Source: an uncultured Clostridia bacterium
Lineage (GTDB): Bacteria; Bacillota; Clostridia; Christensenellales; UBA1242
Direction: 5' to 3'
NCBI GenBank assembly: GCA_904397185.1
Contig: CAJFOL010000023.1
Location: 1 to 5,904, forward strand
DNA length: 5,904 nt
How positions within the stretch are numbered: position 1 is the stretch's first letter; each line of letters opens with the position of its first letter. Below, one piece after another: positions 1-4,978 of this stretch. The translations under genes and the position numbers were made by a program. The notes under the pieces are model-generated. The model made no database searches, was not told the DNA's origin, and saw only the letters and a list, made by a program, of their open reading frames with translations.

Positions 1-80
1 CTATGTGATGGGTGTGTGAAGCACACAAATTCGCTAGAATTTATAAAATTTTATGCAAATAAAATTTTAACATCACATAG
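1..80. repeat. Inverted-repeat unit that can fold into a cloverleaf
   Basis: Bases 1-10 (CTATGTGATG) and 71-80 (CATCACATAG) are perfect reverse complements. Between them three further hairpins fit without conflict: TGTGTG 13-18 with CACACA 22-27, AATTC 28-32 with GAATT 37-41, and TAAAATTTTA 44-53 with its own second copy at 60-69. Together they make a four-way, tRNA-shaped outline. It has no T-loop, anticodon arm or CCA logic, so it is not a tRNA. It could be a structured 3' end of an upstream transcript, a small palindromic repeat or a remnant mobile element. The window starts exactly at the outer stem, so the stem may continue upstream. The pairing is seen directly; the function is unknown. 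Confidence 0.5.
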
Positions 81-92
81 TTTATAGTCCGT

Positions 93-122
93 CACCTTTA
101 ATTAATGATTAAGGGTGTTTTT
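93..122 (+). terminator. Rho-independent terminator of an upstream transcript
   Basis: Bases 93-102 (CACCTTTAAT) pair with 108-117 (ATTAAGGGTG) as a 10-bp stem with one G-T wobble and a 5-base loop, followed directly by five T residues (118-122). This is the usual shape of an intrinsic terminator on the plus strand. It would end whatever transcript enters from before the window, possibly one carrying the 1-80 structure. The stem is only moderately GC-rich and the T tract is short, so termination may be partial. Confidence 0.65.
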
Positions 123-193
123 AGTTATAATAAAATTTAAAGTGACAAAAATTTGATTATTATCTTTCACAATCTTTAACAAAAACTTTTAAT

Positions 194-209
194 TGTGAGT
201 AAAGTGTGA
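194..209 (+). promoter_or_regulatory. Candidate regulator site, TGTGA-N5-GTGTGA
   Basis: TGTGA at 194-198 is followed after five bases by GTGTGA at 204-209, so the TGTGA cores are 11 bp apart, about one helical turn. The same arrangement occurs at 4-8 and 14-19 inside the cloverleaf element. Inverted cores (TCACA) lie at 73-77 and 167-171, and TCACAAT 167-173 mirrors ATTGTGA 192-198. The site fills the spacer of the promoter at 207-215 and overlaps its TG dinucleotide, where a bound protein would influence transcription of the gene at 222. No known regulator can be assigned from sequence alone. Confidence 0.3.
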
Positions 210-215
210 TATAAT
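207..215 (+). promoter_or_regulatory. Extended -10 promoter of the DedA-like gene
   Basis: TGATATAAT is a perfect extended -10 element (TG, one base, TATAAT at 210-215). No convincing -35 hexamer lies 16-18 bp upstream, which is common when the TG extension is present. Six bases (216-221) separate the hexamer from the ATG at 222, so the expected start of transcription falls on or next to the start codon. No Shine-Dalgarno sequence precedes that ATG. A second TATAAT at 126-131 has no good -35 and is less likely. Confidence 0.6.
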
Positions 216-221
216 GTTATT

Positions 222-1169
222 ATGTCCAAGATGAAAAAAGAAACAAAGACTAAACTTATAAAATTGTCTATCGTAGTGGGTGCATTAATTTTGCTTGCCC
301 TCGCTATTTATCTCCCGCTAGAACTCACTGGCACAATAGACAAAATAGATAGTGCAGAAAAACTTCGAGATATAATACTTGAATGGGGTGCATATAGTTA
401 TATAATTTTTATTATCATCCAATTTCTGCAAGTAACTTTCCTGCCACTGCCCGCAGTTGTCACAACCGTTGCAGGGACTCTCGTCTTTGGCCCTTGGATA
501 ACCTTTGGCTTAAGTCTTCTCGCTGTCATGCTCGGAAGCATCTTCGCCTTCTTTTTAGGACGTAAAGTCGGACGGAAACTTGTAGTTTGGGTCGCTGGCG
601 AAAAGGATGCAAAAAAATGGGAAGAAAAACTCAGTAGAGGCAAATATATCTTCTTTTTAATGATGCTTTTCCCAATATTCCCTGATGATATCCTTTGCAT
701 TGTCGCGGGTTGTATTGGTATGGACTGGAAATTCTTTCTTATAACCAATATAATCACTCGCCCTATTTCAATCGGTACCACCTGTTTCTTTGGAAGTGGG
801 CAAATAATTCCATTTAGTGGATGGGGCATACCAGTTTGGATAGTACTTGCCGTGCTTGCTTGTGTAATTTTCTATTTAAGTTTTAAGTATCAACCACAAA
901 TTGAGAATTTTATTACAAAACTCGCTGACAAAATGAGTCGAAAGAAAAATAGCACTCAAACCCCAACTGTCACTACTGCACTACTTGAATACAAACCTCA
1001 AGATAGAGAAAACAATGGCACCACAAAAGATGACCAAGCAAATGCTACAAAAGAGTCAAAAGAGCCTCAAGCAGATGATGTCGTAAACGACCCTAAAAAC
1101 CACAATGAAGAAAACATGGCTGACACAAACAATAATACTGAAAGTTATACAGACGATAACAAAAAATAA
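222..1169 (+). CDS. DedA/TVP38/TMEM64-family (VTT domain) membrane protein
   Basis: A 315-residue integral membrane protein of the VTT/SNARE-associated family, whose members are linked to lipid scrambling and membrane homeostasis; the cargo of this one is unknown. A basic N-terminus precedes a membrane helix (about 13-34). A VTT-like core follows at about 55-195, with hydrophobic segments near 57-90 and 92-112, the family motif FLGRKVGRK (111-119), and FPIFPDDILCIVAG (150-163), close to the FPxFPDDxLC motif of TVP38-type proteins. A last helix spans about 202-222. Residues 239-315 form a hydrophilic Asn/Asp/Lys/Thr-rich tail of low complexity, longer than usual for the family. The ATG at 222 was chosen because it sits six bases after a perfect -10, implying a leaderless mRNA. 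An in-frame ATG at 231 is an alternative, also without a Shine-Dalgarno. The gene stands alone between two terminators. Confidence 0.88.
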   Translation: MSKMKKETKTKLIKLSIVVGALILLALAIYLPLELTGTIDKIDSAEKLRDIILEWGAYSYIIFIIIQFLQVTFLPLPAVVTTVAGTLVFGPWITFGLSLLAVMLGSIFAFFLGRKVGRKLVVWVAGEKDAKKWEEKLSRGKYIFFLMMLFPIFPDDILCIVAGCIGMDWKFFLITNIITRPISIGTTCFFGSGQIIPFSGWGIPVWIVLAVLACVIFYLSFKYQPQIENFITKLADKMSRKKNSTQTPTVTTALLEYKPQDRENNGTTKDDQANATKESKEPQADDVVNDPKNHNEENMADTNNNTESYTDDNKK

Positions 1170-1184
1170 ATATTACAGTAAAAC

Positions 1185-1216
1185 AAAAAATATTGGATAT
1201 TGCTCCAATATTTTTT
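1185..1216. terminator. Bidirectional terminator between convergent genes
   Basis: AAAAAATATTGGA (1185-1197) and TCCAATATTTTTT (1204-1216) are perfect reverse complements around a 6-base loop, giving a 13-bp stem. Read rightwards it ends in a T run for the DedA-like gene. Read leftwards the A run becomes a T run for the yabPQ operon. The last codon of the minus-strand gene, TAA at 1217-1215, lies within the right arm, so the terminator is packed into the gene end. Confidence 0.85.
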
Positions 1217-1421
1217 AATAGATTATCATATTTTCTTCTACTTCTTCTTTCTCTTGCTCGTCAAGGATGTCTGAAATATGGTCGTTGTCTTCTTTCAAGT
1301 TGTCATATCTTCCTCTTTGATTATACAATACTATAGAAGTTATAATAACAAATGCTATCAGCACAATCAAGCCGACAACAAGCGAGATGTTAATTATCTT
1401 TTTCTTTTTTTCGTCTTGCAT
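1215..1421 (-). CDS. Small DivIC/FtsB-like membrane protein (septum formation initiator type)
   Basis: A 68-residue protein with a lysine-rich cytoplasmic start (KKKK at 5-8), one membrane helix (about 10-33) and a charged stretch (about 36-63) that could form a short coiled coil. This is the layout of FtsB/DivIC proteins, which bridge divisome components at the septum. The main support is position: in Bacillus and many Clostridia divIC directly follows yabP and yabQ, as here. At 68 residues it is clearly shorter than typical DivIC (about 100 or more) and seems to lack the globular C-terminal part. The start overlaps the end of yabQ by 32 bases. The only purine-rich sequence (AGAAGAGGA) abuts the ATG, so translation probably depends on coupling to yabQ. 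It could instead be an unrelated small membrane protein. Confidence 0.6.
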   Translation of the reverse strand: MQDEKKKKIINISLVVGLIVLIAFVIITSIVLYNQRGRYDNLKEDNDHISDILDEQEKEEVEENMIIY

Positions 1422-1746
1422 TCCTCTTCTCTTTCAAGTTATTATAGCATCTTTTTATACATTTTGTCCACAAAATTTTAGATATAACTCGTTCAATAAA
1501 CATGGCAAAGAGAAAGGTCAACAGTACATAGAAGCGAAATTGACCATAATTGACTGCTAAATTGCTATAAAAGAGAATACCAAACGAGAAAATTATTGCA
1601 AGGAAATCAAAAAGTCCTTTAGAATATTTGTCATTTCCAGATAAATAGGTCAAAATATGGGCAAAATCAAACAATAATCCACTTGCCAAGCCAACAGAAA
1701 AAATTACAATAAAAACTATAGGTTGATTTATTGTTGGATAAAGCAC
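1390..1746 (-). CDS. yabQ: YabQ-family spore cortex biosynthesis protein
   Basis: A 118-residue polytopic membrane protein. YabQ is required in Bacillus subtilis for making the spore cortex peptidoglycan and sits in the membranes around the forespore. The family pattern is visible: a first helix ending in GLLFDFAHIL (about 23-32), a FDFLAIIFSFGILFYSN helix (about 46-62), then GQFRFYVLLTFLFAMFIE (about 68-85), and a strongly basic C-terminus (KEKRNARRKKEK). It begins with GTG at 1746-1744, sharing one base with the TAG stop of yabP (TAGTG), and AGGA lies 10 bases upstream within yabP. This arrangement points to translational coupling. The length is modestly short for the family but no domain is obviously missing. 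Confidence 0.85.
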   Translation of the reverse strand: MLYPTINQPIVFIVIFSVGLASGLLFDFAHILTYLSGNDKYSKGLFDFLAIIFSFGILFYSNLAVNYGQFRFYVLLTFLFAMFIERVISKILWTKCIKRCYNNLKEKRNARRKKEKDN

Positions 1747-1991
1747 TATTTAAATATCCTTTTTAAAAATGGTTGTTTTTCGCTTTTAGCAGATAGTTTT
1801 ATGTTTGAAAAATTTCCTTGCAAACACACCTCTCCCGTTTCAAGTTCTAGTTTCTTGACTTCTATATTGTTTCCAGTTAAGACTATCACCTGTTCTCCAC
1901 ACTGCAAGACTGTCTGTGACTGTGATGAAGATATAACCTTTGTCACCCCCTGCAAAATCAAACTCTCCCCTTCCAAATGCAAAAGTTTCAT
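1746..1991 (-). CDS. yabP: YabP-family sporulation protein
   Basis: An 81-residue soluble protein of the YabP/YqfC family, needed in Bacillus for spore formation and normally made in the mother cell under sigma-E. The beta-rich family pattern is clear: LHLEGESLILQGVTKVISS (4-22), then QCGEQVIVLTGNNIEVKKLE (about 30-49), then LETGEVCLQGNFSNIKL (50-66). A short basic tail follows (about 69-81). It is the first gene of the minus-strand operon and has the best ribosome site there (AAAGGAG, 1999-2005, 7 bases before the ATG). The next gene, yabQ, overlaps by one base. Sigma-E control is known for the family but cannot be shown here because the upstream DNA is nearly pure A/T. Confidence 0.88.
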   Translation of the reverse strand: MKLLHLEGESLILQGVTKVISSSQSQTVLQCGEQVIVLTGNNIEVKKLELETGEVCLQGNFSNIKLSAKSEKQPFLKRIFK

Positions 1992-1998
1992 AAATAAA

Positions 1999-2005
1999 CT
2001 CCTTT
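1999..2005 (-). promoter_or_regulatory. Shine-Dalgarno site of yabP
   Basis: On the minus strand AAAGGAG lies 7 bases before the yabP ATG. It fixes that start. It also shows that this organism uses standard ribosome binding sites, in contrast to the two plus-strand genes at 222 and 2097, which have none. Confidence 0.75.
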
Positions 2006-2081
2006 TTATATTTATTAATATACTTTAAAAAATATATATTCATCATTTATTGCAAAAATGATAGTAAAAAGATAAAAAATA

Positions 2082-2090
2082 TGCTAAATT
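2082..2090 (+). promoter_or_regulatory. Probable extended -10 promoter of the RluA-type gene
   Basis: TGCTAAATT fits TG, one base, then TAAATT (4 of 6 matches to TATAAT, and matching TANNNT). Six bases (2091-2096) separate it from the ATG at 2097, exactly the spacing seen before the gene at 222. No -35 and no Shine-Dalgarno were found. The A/T-rich setting makes chance -10 matches common, so the call rests largely on the matching geometry and the absence of a ribosome site. Confidence 0.4.
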
Positions 2091-2096
2091 ATATCT

Positions 2097-2909
2097 ATGG
2101 AAAAATTAACTATAAAATGTGAAAAACAAGAAAAGTTATATGATATTTTAAGGAAAAATGGGATAACTTACAATCAATATCAAAAAGCATTACGCAATAA
2201 AGATATCAAAATAAACGGAAAGCGAATAAAGTCCGATTCAATTGTACTTGTGGGAGATGAAATCACAATCTATTATGAAAAAACAAATCATGAAATCGAA
2301 ATAATTTACCAAGATGAGAATATCATCATTGCAAACAAGCCAAGAGGAATTGAAGTCGAAGGAAAGAATGGCTTGGCGGAAAAGTTAAATGCACTTGCCG
2401 TACACAGGCTCGACCGCAACACAACAGGAGTTATTATACTTGCAAAAGATGCAGAGTCTCGAGGAATCTTAACTGATGCCATAAAGGCAAGAGCAATTAC
2501 AAAAAAATACATGGCTTATGTGGTAGGTGAGACTCATTTCAACGGAGAATACAAGGCATATCTTGTAAAAGATGCACAAAAAAGTGTTGTAAAAATTTAT
2601 AACACCCCACAGAAAAATTCAGTACAGATAATCTCTATTTTTAAAACAATCAAAAATGAGGGGGACAAAAGTCTTGTAGAATGCACTCTTGTCACTGGAA
2701 AGACTCACCAACTGCGAGCACATTTGGCATATTTAGGTCACCCTATTATTGGAGATGGGAAATATGGCAAAAATGATGACAACAAAAAATTTGGTAAAAA
2801 ATATCAACTTTTACATTGTTTTTATATTAAATTTGATAAAATTCAAGGAAAATTAAATTATCTTGAGGGGGGAATATTTGTTAAAAATCCAGAATTTATC
2901 ATACAATAG
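2097..2909 (+). CDS. RluA-family RNA pseudouridine synthase
   Basis: A 270-residue enzyme converting specific uridines to pseudouridine in rRNA or tRNA. An S4-like RNA-binding region occupies about 1-60 (YDILRKNGITYNQYQKAL, then DIKINGKRI, 36-44). The catalytic domain follows with NKPRGIEVE (80-88), the motif II sequence HRLDRNTTGVIILAKD (103-118) with catalytic Asp106, and the late motif TGKTHQLRAHLAYLGHPIIGDGKYG (200-224). The stretch between KPRG and HRLD is only about 18 residues, shorter than in RluC/RluD, but all key residues remain. The exact target cannot be told from sequence, so no specific symbol is given. No Shine-Dalgarno precedes the ATG, and an upstream ATG at 2081 is out of frame, so a leaderless mRNA is inferred. 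No terminator hairpin was seen between the stop and the next promoter. Confidence 0.93.
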   Translation: MEKLTIKCEKQEKLYDILRKNGITYNQYQKALRNKDIKINGKRIKSDSIVLVGDEITIYYEKTNHEIEIIYQDENIIIANKPRGIEVEGKNGLAEKLNALAVHRLDRNTTGVIILAKDAESRGILTDAIKARAITKKYMAYVVGETHFNGEYKAYLVKDAQKSVVKIYNTPQKNSVQIISIFKTIKNEGDKSLVECTLVTGKTHQLRAHLAYLGHPIIGDGKYGKNDDNKKFGKKYQLLHCFYIKFDKIQGKLNYLEGGIFVKNPEFIIQ

Positions 2910-2940
2910 CACAAAAAATACAAAAATAATTTAAAAAATA

Positions 2941-2969
2941 TTGACATAAAAATCAAAAAGTTTTATAAT
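2941..2969 (+). promoter_or_regulatory. Sigma-A promoter of the T-box/aspS-asnS operon
   Basis: TTGACA at 2941-2946 and TATAAT at 2964-2969 are both perfect consensus hexamers with the ideal 17-bp spacer. Transcription should start near 2976, just before the base of T-box stem I. It lies 31 bases after the pseudouridine synthase stop codon. Such a strong promoter fits a system in which control is exerted after initiation by the riboswitch. Confidence 0.92.
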
Positions 2970-2975
2970 TTGAGA

Positions 2976-3223
2976 AAACGTTGATCAAGAAAAGTAACAT
3001 ATTCCCTTGATTACAGAGAGATAAAACGTGGCTGAAATTTTATCATCAACAATATGTGAAAGGACACTTGGGAGTTGTTTTTCTGAAAAATATTTTATTT
3101 AGTAAGAAAAATCGGGTTTGCCCGTTATAGCAAAATAAAGTGGCAGTGACTCTGCAAATTAGGTGGCACCGCGGATAAAAGTTTATTCGTCCTAATGCTG
3201 TTTTCTAGCATTAGGAATTTTTT
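2976..3223 (+). promoter_or_regulatory. T-box riboswitch, tRNA-Asp specific (specifier GAC)
   Basis: This leader senses uncharged tRNA and prevents early termination when charging is low. Stem I can be traced fully. CAAG 2986-2989 pairs with CTTG 3067-3070, and ACATATT 2997-3003 with AATATGT 3051-3057. TTGAT 3007-3011 pairs with ATCAA 3045-3049, and GATAAAA 3020-3026 with TTTTATC 3038-3044. AGTA (2993-2996) lies on the 5' side of the specifier loop. The 3' side holds GAC (3063-3065) followed by A, the usual specifier context; GAC is an Asp codon. AGAGAG (3015-3020) and the apical GTGGCTGAAA (3028-3037) are the distal tRNA-elbow contacts. Small hairpins follow at 3113-3124 and 3143-3155. The T-box is AGGTGGCACCGCGG (3161-3174); its TGGC bulge matches a GCCA acceptor end, as expected for tRNA-Asp. 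ATTAGG (3158-3163) pairs with CCTAAT (3191-3196) to form the antiterminator. Confidence 0.96.
3190..3223 (+). terminator. T-box regulated terminator
   Basis: TCCTAATGCT (3190-3199) pairs perfectly with AGCATTAGGA (3207-3216) around a 7-base loop, followed by six T residues (3218-3223). The 5' arm is shared with the antiterminator (3191-3196 with 3158-3163), so the two folds exclude each other. The aspS ribosome site AAGGAG (3228-3233) lies just beyond, 8 bases before its ATG. Confidence 0.95.
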
Positions 3224-3241
3224 ATTTAAGGAGAAAAGGTT

Positions 3242-4975
3242 ATGAATAAAAATATTTACAGGACAGTTGACTGTGGAAGTTTACGCATGAGCGACTGCGA
3301 AACAAAACAGGTATTATCAGGATTTGTTGATACTATTCGAAAACTGGGAGGCATCACTTTTGTTGTGCTCCGTGACTTTTATGGAAAAACTCAAATCGTT
3401 TTACCAGAAGAGATGGATATATCTTTAAACAAAGAGGACGTCATTTGTGTCCATGGAACAGTAAGGGAGCGTTCTAGCAAGAACCCAGCCATGCCTACAG
3501 GTGATATCGAAATTCTCGCTGAAAAGGTTGAAATACTTGGCAAATGCGAAAAGGTTTTGCCATTTGAAATTAAAAACAGCCAATCTGTCAATGAGGATTT
3601 GCGACTTAAATATAGATATTTAGATCTTCGTGCAGACTATAACAAGGAAATGCTAAAATTGCGAAGTGACCTTATGATGTATGTACGGTCTTTTATGCAT
3701 GAAAAAGGTTTTTTAGAGGTCCAAACACCAATCCTAACCGCCTCAAGTCCAGAAGGTGCGAGAGACTTCCTTGTCCCATCAAGGTTAACCCCTGGCAAGT
3801 TCTATGCACTGCCTCAAGCACCTCAACAATTTAAACAACTTTTGATGACAAGCGGTGTTGATAAATATTTCCAAATAGCACCATGCTTTAGAGATGAAGA
3901 TGCAAGAGCGGACCGTTCCCCAACCGAGTTTTATCAAATAGATATGGAAATGGCTTTCGCAACACAAGAAGATGTCTTCGCGGTGTTTGAAGAACTCTAT
4001 TCTAAGATATTTGAAAAGTTTGCAGGGGCAAAGGTTACTACACCTTTCAAACGTCTCACCTATGAGGATGCAATAAATAAGTATGCAAGCGACAAACCAG
4101 ACCTTCGAAATCCTTTGACTGTTGCCGATGTCACTGAGATTTTCAAGGATACCGAGTTTAATGCCTTCAAGGGTAACATCATCAAAGCCCTGCACGTCGA
4201 CTGCAAAGGCAATGGTAGAAAATTCTATGACAGTTTGACCGAATTTTTAAAGTCGCGTGAAGCGAAAGGACTTGCTTATGTCCACGTGGATGAAAATGGC
4301 GAGTACCAAACAGGAATTAGTAAGTTTATAACCGAAGAGCAAAAGACTGAACTTCAAAAACTGTTAAATTATAAGCCAGGCGAGACCATATTCTTCATAG
4401 CAGACCAAAAGCAAAAGGCAATCAAATTTGCTGACGTACTACGTCAAGAACTTGGCAAAAGATTAAACCTTATTGACGAAAATGCTTACAACTTTGTTTG
4501 GATTGTTGACTTCCCATTCTACGAACTTGATGACGATGGCAATATTGAGTTTTCTCACAATCCATTTAGCCTGCCCCAAATAAGTATTGAAGAAGTTAAG
4601 AAAAACCCACTTGGTGCCAAAGCATATCAATATGACCTTGTAATTAATGGCTATGAGAGTTTGTCGGGTGCCGTTCGTAATCACAGACCTGACTATATGG
4701 TGGAATTATTCAAACTTGCAGGATATGACAAATCTGTAGTCGAAAACAAGTTCCCTGCCCTATACAATGCTTTCTCTTACGGCGCACCACCTCACTGCGG
4801 TGCAGGAGCAGGATTTGATAGACTTATGATGCTTCTAACCCACAACGAATATATCAGAGACGTCATCGCCTTCCCTATGAACAAAAATGGATGCGACCCG
4901 CTCACGAATGCACCAAATACCGTTGATGAAAAGTTGCTAAGAGATGTCCATATAAAACTAATTGATGAGGAGTAA
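3242..4975 (+). CDS. aspS: Aspartyl-tRNA synthetase, bacterial type
   Basis: A 577-residue class II synthetase that activates aspartate with ATP and loads it on tRNA-Asp in the cytoplasm. The N-terminal OB-fold anticodon domain spans about 1-105. Motif 1 is FLEVQTPILT (157-166), with SSPEGARDFLVPSR following. The PQAPQQFKQLL loop is at 191-201 and motif 2, FRDEDARADR (216-225), carries Arg217. A bacterial GAD-type insertion occupies about 285-395. FSHNPFS (437-443) and SGAVRNH (475-481) line the active site. Motif 3 is GFDRLMMLL (524-532) with Arg527. The length is normal. Leu35 in RKLGG matches the leucine of AspRS forms that charge only tRNA-Asp, where non-discriminating forms tend to have His; a neighbouring AsnRS gene fits this. 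The active-site wording resembles alphaproteobacterial AspRS more than the Bacillus type. It follows a T-box and is cotranscribed with asnS. Confidence 0.97.
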   Translation: MNKNIYRTVDCGSLRMSDCETKQVLSGFVDTIRKLGGITFVVLRDFYGKTQIVLPEEMDISLNKEDVICVHGTVRERSSKNPAMPTGDIEILAEKVEILGKCEKVLPFEIKNSQSVNEDLRLKYRYLDLRADYNKEMLKLRSDLMMYVRSFMHEKGFLEVQTPILTASSPEGARDFLVPSRLTPGKFYALPQAPQQFKQLLMTSGVDKYFQIAPCFRDEDARADRSPTEFYQIDMEMAFATQEDVFAVFEELYSKIFEKFAGAKVTTPFKRLTYEDAINKYASDKPDLRNPLTVADVTEIFKDTEFNAFKGNIIKALHVDCKGNGRKFYDSLTEFLKSREAKGLAYVHVDENGEYQTGISKFITEEQKTELQKLLNYKPGETIFFIADQKQKAIKFADVLRQELGKRLNLIDENAYNFVWIVDFPFYELDDDGNIEFSHNPFSLPQISIEEVKKNPLGAKAYQYDLVINGYESLSGAVRNHRPDYMVELFKLAGYDKSVVENKFPALYNAFSYGAPPHCGAGAGFDRLMMLLTHNEYIRDVIAFPMNKNGCDPLTNAPNTVDEKLLRDVHIKLIDEE

Positions 4976-4978
4976 ATT

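Noticed and set aside
1..122. 3' end of RNase P RNA, tmRNA or a tRNA
   Set aside because: GTTTATAGTCCG at 82-92 faintly recalls the RNase P 3' end, but the conserved GGCTTATA wording and upstream core are missing. There is no T-loop TTCRANNC or CCA for a tRNA or tmRNA.
398..829. 143-codon minus-strand open frame inside the DedA-like gene
   Set aside because: It lies opposite a well-supported membrane protein gene, has no ribosome site and its product shows no family motif.
1278..1481. 67-codon plus-strand open frame across yabQ and the DivIC-like gene
   Set aside because: Its Tyr/Phe/Ser-rich translation is typical of an antisense shadow, and the minus-strand genes explain the region.
1723..2028. 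101-codon plus-strand open frame opposite yabP
   Set aside because: yabP on the other strand matches a known family and has a good ribosome site; this frame has neither.
2005..2044. Sigma-E promoter upstream of yabP
   Set aside because: GAATATA and TATATTAA on the minus strand loosely fit, but the stretch is almost pure A/T and lacks the characteristic C of the -10, so the match is not better than chance.
2910..2940. Terminator after the pseudouridine synthase gene
   Set aside because: The 31 bases are A/T-rich with no stable inverted repeat, so none can be supported.
3058..3066. A second, Asn specifier codon in the T-box loop
   Set aside because: The loop reads GAAAGGACA; neither AAC nor AAT occurs, so only Asp (GAC) is supported directly.
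3785..4195. 136-codon minus-strand open frame inside aspS
   Set aside because: It is antisense to conserved AspRS catalytic sequence, and its translation looks like a shadow with no recognisable domain.
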